DNA of 64,000 bases from Bordetella genomosp. 1 (GCF_002261335.1 NZ_NEVL01000001.1:248001-312000), one strand, 5' to 3'; positions 49,688-58,905 are shown, counted from the first letter of the stretch. The notes: generated from the letters alone by a model not told the origin. Numbers and translations are program-made.

Positions 49688-52153
49688 ATGACGATCAGTT
49701 CAGGCCTGCCCGGACTCTCCGGCCCCAACCCTTCCTCCCATTCCGACTCCGACGTCGACGCCTCGGTCGGCCACACCGCGCAGCGCCCGGGCAGCTCGCC
49801 CGGCACGGGTGCCATGCAGGGTTCGCTGGTGGGCGTGGGCGACGGCGGCGAGGGCACGGCCCTGCGCGAGGATGCGCAGGCGTCGCGCGGCTGGTTCGGC
49901 GGCGTGACGACGTTCCTGTCGACCTTCTGGGAGGCCGCCACCGAGTTCACCGAGCAGATGCACGGCGGCGGGCTGTACGACGACGAGCCCGACGTGACGG
50001 GTGAGCCCGAGTTGACGGACCCGCCCGAGGTGACGGGCCAGCCCGAGGTGACGGACGTGCGGGCGGGAGAACTGGACGACACGGCGCTCGATGCGTCGCG
50101 CACCGACTCGAATCAGGCCGAGAAGAATACGGCGACTGACGCGAACGCACGGGCCGGCAACGATTCGATTCCCGATTCGAATGGGCCATCCGGTGGCGAC
50201 ACGACGCCGCTGGCGCTCGCGGAGTCGCGCGACGACGTGCGCCTTGCACCGCTGACACTGCACAGCGAGGAGGCGCCCGAGGGGGTGCCGCCGAAAGTGG
50301 GCGAACAGGAGGCGCGTGACGAGGCCGAGACCCAGGTGCAACAGCAACAGGGCGGCTTGTGGAACCGCGTCTGCGGTGCCGTCGGCACCGTGCGAGACGC
50401 GACGGTGGGGCTGGCCAAGGGCGCGTACAACATGCTGCCCAGCATCCGGTCCGCTCCGACCGAGGTCAAGGAAAGCGCCAAGGAGATCTCCTTCTCGCAG
50501 CAGAATCTCAAGCGCGCGGAGGCGCTCAGCGCCAACATCGACCTGGCGCTCGCCAAGCTCAACCTGCAGCTCGAGGCCAAGGGCCAGAAGCTCGAGGGCA
50601 TCACGCCGCAGGCCCGGCTCGATGCGCCCGAACTCACGACGCGCGATACGCTGAACCGCTGGTACCACAACGTCAAGGGCGGCTTGAGCGCGGTCGTCCC
50701 CACCCTGGGCCAGATGACGGTGGGCGCCGCGATTCCGGCGGCGGTCGGCCTCGCCACCACGCCCATGTCGATCGGGCCTACGAAGATTGCGCTCAACATG
50801 ACGGCGCTGCTCGGCGGCGCCTATCTCGGCATCACCGCGCTGCGCGACTATCCGCAGCTGGCCAATGACTCGACCGTCGTCAGCCTGATCGAGGAGACGC
50901 TGCAGCAGGTCGCCACCGATTTCGCGATGGTCCAGGACATCCTGGGCCAGGAGCAGGCGCGCGGCTCGGCGTCGATCCGCACGATGCTCGCGGGGCTGGA
51001 ACATCTGCCGCGCCTGGATGCCCTGCGCACGGAGCTCGGTCACGTCGAAGCGGCCCTGCGCAAGGCCGAGGCGGGCGAGACCACGCCGGTCACGCAGACC
51101 GCGCCGCGCCACGCCGTCAGCGTGGGCGATGGCGCGGCCCGCTCCGAGACCCTGGGGCTTGCGGCCCGTGCGCGCGACGCCTTCTCTTCCTTCTTCGGGA
51201 CGATCGGGCGCGGGCTGGCCAGCGTCGGCCGCTTCATCGCCGACCTGCCCAACGTGCCGGGCCGCTTCCTCGAGCGCCGCGAGGCCCGCAGTGCCGAGGC
51301 CGCCGAGGTGTCGAACAACAAGATGATGTTCGTCGCACTGCGCAGCGCGGGCAGCGACAGCCGGGTCAGAACCGGCATCGACGTCGGCGCCATGCGGCGC
51401 GCGCAGGCCAATGGGGCCAGCACCGACATCAAGCAGGTGAGCGAGCGCTGCCTCATGGGCGAGAACTTGATGCGGTCGCTGCAGTCGGCGTCCGGTCAGT
51501 CGTTCGGTACGGTGCGCGTCGACGCGGGCAAACCATTGGGCGAGTTTGCCGTGCCGGCATCGCTGACGACGGCGCGCGCGCTCGGCTGGTATCTCGACGC
51601 GATCGCGGTCGATGCCACCCCCGATAGCGCGGACACGGACGACGCGGCGGTGGTGCGCAACGCCGACGGCAGCCTCACCGTGCGGGATCCGGATCGCAAA
51701 CTGTACAGCTTCCTGATGAACGTGCCGGTCGCCTATACCGGCGCCATGGCCGGGACGCAGGATGGCAACGCCTCCACCTTCATGATCGACGACCATGGCC
51801 AGAACATGCCGCAAGGCATGCGCGGCATGCGCTTCGATACCGGGCTCGACGCCAAGGGCGAGCCCATGCTGAGCCTGTCGTTCACCGCCGCGCCCCAGCA
51901 TCCGGTCTTCAAGCCGCTGGGCAACGAGGTGGAGCTGCTGCGCAACGCCTACGTCGAGATCCACACGCCGCGCGCGCAGCAAACCGCGATCGCGCCGGAC
52001 CTGAGCGGCCTGAGCGTCGATGCGCTGCGCCAGCGCAGCGACGAACTCAACGCGGCGATCACGCGCGAGCTGTCGATGGCGCAGGCGAACAACGCGCAGG
52101 TGAAGGCGCTGGAAGACTGGAAGAATCCGGCGTTCCTGTCGGGCCGGGTCTGA
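49688..52153 (+). CDS. Candidate type III secreted protein, 821 aa, unrecognised
   Basis: No family recognised. Residues 1-60 are Ser/Gly/Pro-rich and polar (SSGLPGLSGPNPSSHSDSD), like a type III secretion signal. Residues 65-95 are amphipathic (RGWFGGVTTFLSTFWEAATEFTEQM), a plausible chaperone-binding segment. Residues 98-125 carry a degenerate PEVT(G/D) repeat, and residues 125-215 are disordered and acidic. Residues 255-335 look helical or coiled, residues 342-384 are hydrophobic (VGAAIPAAVGLATTPM and ALLGGAYLGITAL) and could insert in a membrane, and helices follow to 460. The C-terminal 280 residues are a mixed fold (KMMFVALRSAG, LYSFLMNVPVAYTG). It follows three chaperone genes; GGGAG precedes the start. 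No apparatus genes are in the window. Confidence 0.75.
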   Translation: MTISSGLPGLSGPNPSSHSDSDVDASVGHTAQRPGSSPGTGAMQGSLVGVGDGGEGTALREDAQASRGWFGGVTTFLSTFWEAATEFTEQMHGGGLYDDEPDVTGEPELTDPPEVTGQPEVTDVRAGELDDTALDASRTDSNQAEKNTATDANARAGNDSIPDSNGPSGGDTTPLALAESRDDVRLAPLTLHSEEAPEGVPPKVGEQEARDEAETQVQQQQGGLWNRVCGAVGTVRDATVGLAKGAYNMLPSIRSAPTEVKESAKEISFSQQNLKRAEALSANIDLALAKLNLQLEAKGQKLEGITPQARLDAPELTTRDTLNRWYHNVKGGLSAVVPTLGQMTVGAAIPAAVGLATTPMSIGPTKIALNMTALLGGAYLGITALRDYPQLANDSTVVSLIEETLQQVATDFAMVQDILGQEQARGSASIRTMLAGLEHLPRLDALRTELGHVEAALRKAEAGETTPVTQTAPRHAVSVGDGAARSETLGLAARARDAFSSFFGTIGRGLASVGRFIADLPNVPGRFLERREARSAEAAEVSNNKMMFVALRSAGSDSRVRTGIDVGAMRRAQANGASTDIKQVSERCLMGENLMRSLQSASGQSFGTVRVDAGKPLGEFAVPASLTTARALGWYLDAIAVDATPDSADTDDAAVVRNADGSLTVRDPDRKLYSFLMNVPVAYTGAMAGTQDGNASTFMIDDHGQNMPQGMRGMRFDTGLDAKGEPMLSLSFTAAPQHPVFKPLGNEVELLRNAYVEIHTPRAQQTAIAPDLSGLSVDALRQRSDELNAAITRELSMAQANNAQVKALEDWKNPAFLSGRV

Positions 52154-52416
52154 GGAGGGGTTGCGGCCGGGTTTGCCAGGGAGATCGGCCGCAGGATCCT
52201 TGAGGTTGAGGCAGGGGGAGAGCCGCGGGGGCGGGCATCGCGTCGCCCTGGTTGCGCAGGCGGCTCGATACGGTTGCGCGTGCAACATGGGGCAGTCTCG
52301 TACTGCGCCGCTGCGCGGCCCCTGTAAGCGGGCACGCCACTTGCGGCGCTTGTGGCGGCTCGCCGCGTCCAGCGGGCGGGCGCCCGCTGCGCGCCACAAC
52401 CCACGAGGCTCTCAAC
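52154..52416. other. Gap between the candidate effector and DUF2231 gene
   Basis: No gene seen. GCGGCCG/CGGCCGC arms at about 52163-52193 could form a terminator for the effector gene. A GTTGCGCGTGCAAC near-palindrome is at 52273-52286, the same core as at 46494-46509. Confidence 0.4.
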
Positions 52417-52845
52417 GTGACCCAACTCATCGAAAATCGGTATGCCCTGACGGTGCATCCGGTGCATGCGGTATTTCTTGCCGGGACATTCCCCTGGTTT
52501 CTCGGCGCAGCGCTGGCCGACACGGCCTATGCCCAGACGTTCGAGATCCAGTGGAACAACTTTGCGTCGTGGTTCCTGGTCGGCGGCCTGGTGTTCGGCG
52601 CGATCGCGCTCGTGCTCGGCCTGATCGATCTGTTCCGGCCGCGCCAGCGCGCCCGCGGCGTCGTGCCGTATGTGGTGGTGATGCTGTTGACCTGGGTCGT
52701 GGGCTTCTTCAACGCGTTGATCCACGCGCGTGACGCCTGGGCCAGCATGCCTACCGGCCTCATCCTCTCCATCGTCGGCGCGGTATTCGCCTGCGTGGCC
52801 ATCGTGCTGGGTTTCCGCACGCCGCACATCAGGGGCACCGTATGA
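52417..52845 (+). CDS. DUF2231 family membrane protein
   Basis: A 142-aa inner-membrane protein with four membrane segments. The family start TQLIENRYALTVHPVHAVFLAGTFPWFLGAALADTAY has the paired His typical of DUF2231, and WNNFASWFLVGGLVFGAIALVLGLIDL, VVVMLLTWVVGFFNALIHARDAWAS and GLILSIVGAVFACVAIVLGF follow. The start is GTG 52417 with GAGG upstream. It overlaps the next gene by 4 bases (ATGA). DUF2231 proteins are often encoded with dehydrogenases and may be haem- or quinone-linked; the coupling to a sorbosone-dehydrogenase-like gene supports a redox role. Confidence 0.85.
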   Translation: MTQLIENRYALTVHPVHAVFLAGTFPWFLGAALADTAYAQTFEIQWNNFASWFLVGGLVFGAIALVLGLIDLFRPRQRARGVVPYVVVMLLTWVVGFFNALIHARDAWASMPTGLILSIVGAVFACVAIVLGFRTPHIRGTV

Positions 52846-54131
52846 AGACGCTCTCCTTGCTTGCCCTCGCACCGCTGACGCTGGCGATGAGCGTGTGTGC
52901 CGCGCAGAGCGGTGCATCGCAGGTGGGCGCCACGCCCGACCTGCCCAAACCGAAGCAGGGCCTGCTGCCCGACATGGTGATCGCGAAGCCCGCGCAGTGG
53001 GGCGATCGCAAGCCGACCGTGCCGGAGGGCTACACGATCACCGCGATCGCGACCGATCTGAAGATCCCGCGCCAGACGCTGTTGCTGCCCAACGGCGACA
53101 TCCTGGTGGCCGAGGGCCGCGGCGGCAGCGCCGGCAAGCTCAAGCCCAAGGACGTGATCGCCGGCATCATCAAGGCCAAGGGCACGAGCCCGGTGAAGGG
53201 CGGCAATCGCCTGACGCTGTTGCGCGACCCCGAGGGCGACGGCACCTACGAGGCCTCGGTGTTCGCCGACAATCTCAACGCGCCGTATGGCCTCGCGCTG
53301 GTCGACAACAATCTGTACGTCGCCAACCAGGATGCCGTGGTGCGCTTCGACTACCAGCCGGGGCAGACCAAGGCGAGCGGTGCGCCGCAGGTCGTGACGC
53401 CGCTGCCCGCCGAAATCAACCACCATTGGACCAAGGCCATGACGGCCAGCGCCGATGGGCAGTACCTGTATGTGGGCATCGGCTCGAACAGCAACATCAC
53501 GGAACGCGGCATGGCGGCGGAGGTCGACCGTGCGCGCATCTGGCAGATCAATGCGCGCACCGGCGAATACAAGGCCTACGCCACCGGCCTGCGCAACCCC
53601 ACCGCGCTCGCCATCCAGCCCGACACGGGCAAGCTGTGGGCGGTGGTCAACGAGCGTGACGAGATCGGCCCCGACCTCGTGCCGGACTACCTGACCGCCG
53701 TGCAGGAGGGCGCCTTCTACGGCTGGCCGTACAGCTATTGGGGCAAGCACGTCGACGAACGCGTGCGACCGGAAAATCCGGCCAAGGTGGCCAGCGCGAT
53801 CGCACCCGACTACAGCCTGGGCGCGCACGTCGCGGCGCTGGGCGTGGACTTCTCGGTCGACGCGATGGGCGAGAAGTTTGCGAATGGCGTGTTCGTGGGC
53901 GAGCACGGCAGCTGGAATCGCAGCGACCCGGTCGGCTACAAAGTCGTGTTCGTGCCCTTTCGCGACGGCAAGCCTGCCGGCCCGCCCGTGGACTTCGTCG
54001 CCGGATTCCGCGACGCCGACGGCACGACCCGCGGCCGCCCCGTGGGCGTGACCGTCGACCCCAAGGGCGCCCTCATCGTCGCCGACGACCTCTCCAACAC
54101 CATCTGGCGCATCACCCCCACCCAACGCTAA
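52842..54131 (+). CDS. PQQ-type sugar dehydrogenase/L-sorbosone dehydrogenase-like protein
   Basis: A 429-aa exported beta-propeller protein. A signal peptide (SLLALAPLTLAMSVCAAQ) precedes repeats typical of the soluble glucose/sorbosone dehydrogenase fold: LKIPRQTLLLPNGDILVAEGRGG, LNAPYGLALVDNNLYVANQDAVVRF, YLYVGIGSNSNITERGMAAEVDRARIWQINARTGEYKAYATGLRNPTALAIQPDTGKLWAVVNERDEIGPDLVPDYLTAVQEG and NGVFVGEHGSWNR. The VGIGSNSN, GLRNP and GEHGSWNR motifs surround the PQQ site in the family. It probably oxidises a sugar or aldose in the periplasm. It is coupled to the DUF2231 gene by overlap and followed by repeat cluster A. Confidence 0.88.
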   Translation: MKTLSLLALAPLTLAMSVCAAQSGASQVGATPDLPKPKQGLLPDMVIAKPAQWGDRKPTVPEGYTITAIATDLKIPRQTLLLPNGDILVAEGRGGSAGKLKPKDVIAGIIKAKGTSPVKGGNRLTLLRDPEGDGTYEASVFADNLNAPYGLALVDNNLYVANQDAVVRFDYQPGQTKASGAPQVVTPLPAEINHHWTKAMTASADGQYLYVGIGSNSNITERGMAAEVDRARIWQINARTGEYKAYATGLRNPTALAIQPDTGKLWAVVNERDEIGPDLVPDYLTAVQEGAFYGWPYSYWGKHVDERVRPENPAKVASAIAPDYSLGAHVAALGVDFSVDAMGEKFANGVFVGEHGSWNRSDPVGYKVVFVPFRDGKPAGPPVDFVAGFRDADGTTRGRPVGVTVDPKGALIVADDLSNTIWRITPTQR

Positions 54132-54133
54132 AC

Positions 54134-54494
54134 AAAGGTGTCAGACTGCATTTTTTCCCGGACCGTTCCTCCCAGACCGGCCCAAACAAAGGTGTCAGAC
54201 TGCAAATTCTTTCGGACCATACCGCCTGACAACGCCGCGCCATCTGCGCTGGCCCCAAGGTCATGGATGCCAAAACAAAGGTGTCAGACTGCATTTTCTG
54301 AGCCGGCGTCGGGCGGCCGTCGTGATTGAGAGTACGTAGAAAGGGCCGCGCACGCGGCCCTTTCCTATGGGAATTCGTCTGGCCCAAAAATGCAGTCTGA
54401 CTCCTTTTAATTGCGCATTCGTCCGACAGAAAAATGCAGTCTGACTCCTTTTAGACATGGGCATTCGTCCGACAGAAAAATGCAGTCTGACTCC
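54134..54494. repeat. REP-like repeat cluster A (six copies)
   Basis: The core GGTGTCAGACTGCATTTT occurs three times on the plus strand (54134-54156, 54188-54204, 54277-54297). It occurs three times inverted, in a variant with GAGTCAGACTGCA (54386-54408, 54430-54452, 54476-54494). The inverted copies sit in near-identical tandem units of about 45 bases. Opposed copies can pair into long stems. The cluster fills most of the 650-base gap between the dehydrogenase and the DUF4148 gene. Confidence 0.88.
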
Positions 54495-54781
54495 ATTTGA
54501 ACGAAGCGCGGTCAGGCGGGCGGAGTATGCAGACGACGACGGCTGCCTGAGTGCGACTTGGTCTGCCGTTGAAGCACGCGCCCTGGACCCGTGGCGGTAG
54601 CGCGGGGGAGATGGCGCCGCATCCACCTCTTCCTTTATATCGTTCTCAAAATAGAACGCTGTGAGGGATTTTCGCCATCTACCGCGGCATTGTTCCGATC
54701 TTTAAAGTTCAGTCCATCGCAGCACACAACAGCGCGCTGCAAACAACCAACCCAATCCAAAGAACTGAACCGGAACCGATC

Positions 54782-55096
54782 ATGAACAACGTCAAAGCCC
54801 TCTTCGCCGCCGTCGCCCTCTCCGCCGCCTTCGCAGGCACCGCCCAGGCTGGCGAACTCGATTACCCCGCCGCCGACACCAGCGTGAGCACGCTGACCCG
54901 CGCCCAGGTCGTCGCCGACCTGAAGCTGGCCAAGTCGCAAGGCCTGGTCGCCGCCACGGAACAGGGCGACCCCATCGTCGCCGGCACCGAGGTCTCGCAA
55001 CTGAGCCGCGCCCAGGTCCGCCGCGAGCTGTCGAGCGCCCGCGCCGCCGGCCTCGAATCCAGCGGCGAACTGGACTACCCGCCCGTCGCCGGCTGA
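54782..55096 (+). CDS. DUF4148 small exported protein
   Basis: A 104-aa protein with a Sec signal (KALFAAVALSAAFAGTAQAGE). It has two copies of the DUF4148 motif: STLTRAQVVADLKLAKSQGLVA and SQLSRAQVRRELSSARAAGLES, flanked by GELDYP at both ends (AGELDYPAADT and SGELDYPPVAG). Such small periplasmic proteins are common and multicopy in Burkholderiales and have no known activity. It has its own promoter region after repeat cluster A; the DNA at 54630-54670 is relatively AT-rich. Confidence 0.9.
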   Translation: MNNVKALFAAVALSAAFAGTAQAGELDYPAADTSVSTLTRAQVVADLKLAKSQGLVAATEQGDPIVAGTEVSQLSRAQVRRELSSARAAGLESSGELDYPPVAG

Positions 55097-55165
55097 GCGC
55101 CGTAACCGCGGCCCACGCATCTCAAGAAACCGAATAAACCAATCCGACCTCGCAGGACTCCGATC

Positions 55166-56179
55166 ATGAAATTCCCCCGCAAATTCATCGCCGCCTCGCT
55201 TCTCGCCCTCGCCCCGCTGGCCTCGTTCGCCGCAGGCAGCGCAGGTGTCGAGCACACCACGCAGAATTTCCTGGAGGCGCTCGCCAAGGGCGGTGGGCAG
55301 CCGCTCGAAACCTTGACGCCGGCAGCCGCGCGCCAGGTGCTGGTGGGTGCGCAGGAAGGGGCCAAGCTGCCCGCCGCCGACGTGAGCCAGAAGACCATCA
55401 CGGTGGACGGCAAACAGATCAAGCTGCACATCGTGCGTCCGGCCGGTGCCAAGGGTGTGTTGCCCGGATTCATCTTCGTGCACGGCGGCGGCTGGATCCT
55501 CGGTGACTTCCCGACGCACGAGCGCTTCGTGCGGGACCTGGTGGCGGATTCCGGCGCGGTCGCGATCTTCGTGGACTACACGCCTTCGCCGGAAGCGCGC
55601 TATCCGGTGGCGATCAACGAGATCTACGCGGCGACGAAGTGGGTGGCCGAGAACGGCGCCCAGATCAATGTCGACGGCAAGCGCCTCGCCATTGCGGGCA
55701 ACAGCGTGGGCGGCAGCATGGCCACGGTGGTGGCGCAGATGGCCAAGGAAAAGGGCAAGCCCGCGCTGCGTGCGCAGGTGCTGTTCTGGCCGGTCACGAA
55801 TGCCAACTTCGAAAACGCCTCGTACGACGAGTTTGCCGACGGCCACTTCCTGACGCGCAACATGATGAAGTGGTTCTGGGACGCGTACACCACGGATCCG
55901 AAGCAACGTCAGGACATCCACGCCTCGCCCCTGCTCGCCACGCCGGAACAGCTAAAGGGCCTGCCGCCCACGCTGATCCAGACCGCCGAGAAGGACGTGC
56001 TGCGTGACGAAGGCGAAGCGTATGGCCGCAAGCTCGACGCCGCAGGCGTGAGCGTGGTGGTGACGCGCTACAACGGCATGATCCACGACTTCGGTCTGCT
56101 CAACGTGCTGTCCGATGTGCCGGCCACGCGTTCGGCCCTGCACCAGGCGTCCGAGGAGTTGAAGGCCCGCCTGAAGTAA
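55166..56179 (+). CDS. Exported alpha/beta hydrolase (HSL-type esterase)
   Basis: A 337-aa esterase with a Sec signal (FIAASLLALAPLASFAAG). The oxyanion motif FVHGGGW is at residues 104-110. The nucleophile lies in GNSVGGSMA (S180), where the more usual sequence is GDSAGG. The Asp and His of the triad are in TAEKDVLRDEGEAYG and GMIHDFGLL. The HGGGW + GxSxGG combination is that of the hormone-sensitive lipase group. It should hydrolyse short acyl esters in the periplasm. It follows DUF4148 by 69 bases, with GGACTCC upstream of the start. Confidence 0.88.
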   Translation: MKFPRKFIAASLLALAPLASFAAGSAGVEHTTQNFLEALAKGGGQPLETLTPAAARQVLVGAQEGAKLPAADVSQKTITVDGKQIKLHIVRPAGAKGVLPGFIFVHGGGWILGDFPTHERFVRDLVADSGAVAIFVDYTPSPEARYPVAINEIYAATKWVAENGAQINVDGKRLAIAGNSVGGSMATVVAQMAKEKGKPALRAQVLFWPVTNANFENASYDEFADGHFLTRNMMKWFWDAYTTDPKQRQDIHASPLLATPEQLKGLPPTLIQTAEKDVLRDEGEAYGRKLDAAGVSVVVTRYNGMIHDFGLLNVLSDVPATRSALHQASEELKARLK

Positions 56180-56381
56180 GCGCCGCAGCCGTGCCGTCGT
56201 GCGTAACCGCACGGCACATCAAGAGATGAAGCAGGGCCGCCATGTGCGGCCCTTCTTCATTGATGGGATGCCTGGATTGCCGACGCCGCACGCCTAGCAT
56301 TACCGAGGTCGTTGCGCGCGCACCAAACGTTTCAAACTGAAAACGCGCGCGCGACGAGGCTTTTGGCGCGATCCGCGTGCC

Positions 56382-56387
56382 TATAAT
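56382..56387 (+). promoter_or_regulatory. -10 promoter hexamer TATAAT
   Basis: A perfect TATAAT at 56382-56387. A weak -35 (CTTTTG) is 16 bases upstream. The transcript would start near 56394 and leave a short leader before the TTG start at 56416. GCGCGCAACC follows at 56391-56400. Confidence 0.6.
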
Positions 56388-56415
56388 TTCGCGCGCAACC
56401 AATAGGAGTCGAGTT

Positions 56416-57018
56416 TTGAAGTTGAAAGCCGCGCTGATTTTTTCCGCCGTACCGGCCTTGATGGTATTGCCGGCCCACGCCGCCGCCCCGCGATCGGTCG
56501 ACGCCCGCACCTTCGATGTGGCCGGCGTGAAGACGGGAATGGACATGGAAGAGGCGATTGCCGCCATCGCCAAGAATTTCCAGGTGTCGAAGAAGGACAT
56601 CAGGATCGGTTATGCCTCGGATGATCCGGTGCTCAAGACCAAGACGCCGCACACCGTGAGCTACGCCAAGGATGGCGTGGAGCTGATGGTTCATTTCGAA
56701 CCGCGTGTGCCGCTGGATCCGAAGCGTCCGCTGGTGGCGGCGCAGATTTCCTATGAAATGCCGTGGACCCCGGCCAACAAGCAGGCCATGGCAGACGCCG
56801 TGGTGCAGAAGTACGGCAAACAGTCGAACTTCCCCAACGACCTGAACCTCGAGTGGTGCGTGAATCCGAGCACGAACCCCGGCATGGGCTGCGGCAACGA
56901 CATGAAGCAGGCCACCCTCAAGTACAGCGGTGTGTCAATCAAGCTCGTCGATCCGGCATGGATCAACGCGCGCATCGCCTACGTCGACCAGTCCAAGGCG
57001 CGCAAGCCCAGCTTCTGA
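56416..57018 (+). CDS. Exported protein, unknown, 200 aa
   Basis: A 200-aa protein starting at TTG 56416 (LKLKAALIF), with AGGAG at 56404-56408. A Sec signal ends near ALMVLPAHAAAP. The mature part begins TFDVAGVKTGMDMEEAIAAIAKNFQVSKKDIRIGYASDDP, a pattern seen in small periplasmic proteins whose first half binds or folds around an acidic EEAIAAI helix. There are two Cys in the C-terminal half (EWCVNPSTNPGMGCGN), probably disulfide-bonded. Family not recognised. The strong TATAAT promoter suggests independent expression. Confidence 0.75.
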   Translation: MKLKAALIFSAVPALMVLPAHAAAPRSVDARTFDVAGVKTGMDMEEAIAAIAKNFQVSKKDIRIGYASDDPVLKTKTPHTVSYAKDGVELMVHFEPRVPLDPKRPLVAAQISYEMPWTPANKQAMADAVVQKYGKQSNFPNDLNLEWCVNPSTNPGMGCGNDMKQATLKYSGVSIKLVDPAWINARIAYVDQSKARKPSF

Positions 57019-57037
57019 CGCCAACGCCGCACCCCTG

Positions 57038-57123
57038 AAAAGGTGTCAGACTGCATTTTTTGAAAAGGTGTCAGACTGCATTTTTCGCGTACCAACCGCG
57101 GAAAATTGCAGTCTGACACCTTT
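57038..57123. repeat. REP-like repeat cluster B (three copies)
   Basis: Two plus copies of the core GGTGTCAGACTGCATTTT (57038-57060 and 57063-57085) face one inverted copy (57102-57123). The second and third form a stem of about 20 bp with a 16-nt loop, between the convergent stops of the 200-aa gene and the GGDEF gene, where they could act as a bidirectional terminator. Confidence 0.88.
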
Positions 57124-57135
57124 GTTTTTTGGGCA

Positions 57136-58713
57136 TCACGTGCGTGCCAGATTGATCGCGCGGCGCGCCTGTTTGTCTGCGTACATGAGCCGGTCGGCCT
57201 CCTTCAGCGCGGCGTCGAGCGAGGTCGTTGTCGGATCGACGCTGACGATACCGAGGCTGGCGCCCGCATAGTCGAATCGGCAGTCCGCGAAGCTGTATGT
57301 GCCGACCAACAGCGGTGCCAGCCGCTGGCGCATGACGTCGACGCCCTCCTCGGCACGCGCGCCAGCGGGCGGCGTCATCAATCCGACCACGATGAATTCG
57401 TCGCCGCCCCAGCGGCCGAGCGTGTCGCCCGCCCGCAATCCCGCGGCCATGCGACGCCCGACCTCGATCAAGAAGCGGTCGCCGGTTTCGTGGCCGAAGT
57501 TGTCGTTGATGGTCTTGAATCCGTCCAGATCGATAAAGGCCACCAGCACGCGCTGCTGCGTGCGCCGCGCGATCGCGAACAATCGCTCCAGCTCGGCGAG
57601 CACGGCGCGCCGGTTCGGCAGCCCGGTGAGAGCGTCGTAGTTGGCCGCGTAGCGCTCTTCCTGCCGCCTTGCCACGATCTGGCTCGAAGCCTGGCCGGCG
57701 AGCGCAATCAGTATCACACCGACCGTCGCGACCAGGCCGGTCACCCACGCGTGTTGCTGGCGCATCGGTGCAAGATGATCGAGCTCGGCCAGGGTCAGCA
57801 GCTGATACTGCGTGCCGGCCAGCGCCTGGCGCCGCAAGAGATACGATTTTCCGTCGACGAGCCACTGGTCGGTCTGTTGCGCATCATCGAGGGCACGCAC
57901 GTCCATGGCATCGCCAAGTTCTTCTTCGCCATCGGGCGGCAGAATGGTCTCCGGCGGCAGCAGCGGCGCCACGTTGCGCAACATGAACGAATCGTCCGAC
58001 GCGGTGATGACGCGTCCCTGGCGATTCACGATCAGCGCCGTGTGTCGCCCGATCAGGAACATGGCCACTTCCGGCGCGTCGAATTTCACGGTCACCGAGC
58101 CGAGCGGGGCATCGTTCGCGTCCTCGATGCGGCTCGCCACGAAATACGAGGGCGACTTGTTCAGGCGCGCGATGCCGAACGAGGCGCCATTGCCCGTGCG
58201 CAGCGCGTCGATAAGATAGGGGCGGCCGGAATAGATCATGCCCACGATGCTGTCCGGCTCGGCCCAATTGCTGGCCGTGATCGTGTCGTCGGACATATTG
58301 TTCATGTAGATCCGGGCATACCGGAGATCGGTGGCGAGTTCATTCATGAAGTCGCCAACCTTGCGTACCAGCGGATCGCGGGTGAACAGTGCCGCGCGCT
58401 CCGGCCGGGTCAGTGCGGCGGCGCCGGGCGGGTCGGTGCGCAGGCGGGTGGCGAGTTCGATGACGAGCGCCTGTCGCGCCACCATATTGGCAACGCTGAC
58501 CATCTCGGTAAACAGGCGATCCATGACGCGCGCGGTGGTGCGGGTTTCGTATTCGGCGCTCGCCGCCAGCCCCTCGAGCTGGGCGGCCACGATCTTGTTT
58601 GACATCCACCAGCCCGCGCAGCCGACCAGGGTGATCCAGATAATGGCCAGGCCCACTGTCGCGCGGCGTACGATGGTGCGCTTCGATCCGCGGTTATCGA
58701 GCTGCTGCAACAC
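57136..58713 (-). CDS. Membrane-bound diguanylate cyclase (Cache-like sensor plus GGDEF)
   Basis: A 525-aa protein starting at GTG 58713 with GGGGAG upstream. It has one N-terminal membrane segment (VGLAIIWITLVGCAGWWMS), a long periplasmic sensor (KVGDFMNELATDLRYARIYMNNMSDD, ALIVNRQGRVITASDDSF), a second segment (GLVATVGVILIALAGQASSQI) and a GGDEF domain with YDALTGLPNRRAVL, DLDGFKTINDNFGHETGD and the active WGGDEF. RAGD five residues before GGDEF is an intact I-site. It makes c-di-GMP, the second such enzyme in the window besides 25833-27380, and it lacks an EAL domain. It runs convergent with the 200-aa gene. Confidence 0.92.
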   Translation of the reverse strand: MLQQLDNRGSKRTIVRRATVGLAIIWITLVGCAGWWMSNKIVAAQLEGLAASAEYETRTTARVMDRLFTEMVSVANMVARQALVIELATRLRTDPPGAAALTRPERAALFTRDPLVRKVGDFMNELATDLRYARIYMNNMSDDTITASNWAEPDSIVGMIYSGRPYLIDALRTGNGASFGIARLNKSPSYFVASRIEDANDAPLGSVTVKFDAPEVAMFLIGRHTALIVNRQGRVITASDDSFMLRNVAPLLPPETILPPDGEEELGDAMDVRALDDAQQTDQWLVDGKSYLLRRQALAGTQYQLLTLAELDHLAPMRQQHAWVTGLVATVGVILIALAGQASSQIVARRQEERYAANYDALTGLPNRRAVLAELERLFAIARRTQQRVLVAFIDLDGFKTINDNFGHETGDRFLIEVGRRMAAGLRAGDTLGRWGGDEFIVVGLMTPPAGARAEEGVDVMRQRLAPLLVGTYSFADCRFDYAGASLGIVSVDPTTTSLDAALKEADRLMYADKQARRAINLART

Positions 58714-58905
58714 GTCGCTTTCTCCCCGTTGCTCATGACCTTGAGACACCTGCCGGAAATGCGTGGTGATCCTGCGCGTGCGGCGAGTATATGCGTTGTC
58801 CGCGCGATTCGAATCAGGGAGATTGCCGATAGGCCGATTGCTCGCAGTTTGGCGATTATCTGGAGTGGCAGATAAACCCCGGGATTCAAACCGGGATTCC
58901 AACGA

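Noticed and set aside
49700-52399. Open frame of 899 codons opposite the candidate type III secreted protein
   Set aside because: Arg/His/Gly-rich and without recognisable features. The plus-strand protein has a ribosome site and follows the chaperone genes.
58861-58905. T-arm-like sequence (GGTTTGAATCCC on the minus strand) suggesting a tRNA
   Set aside because: The stem has a C-C mismatch and no acceptor, D or anticodon arm can be built around it.
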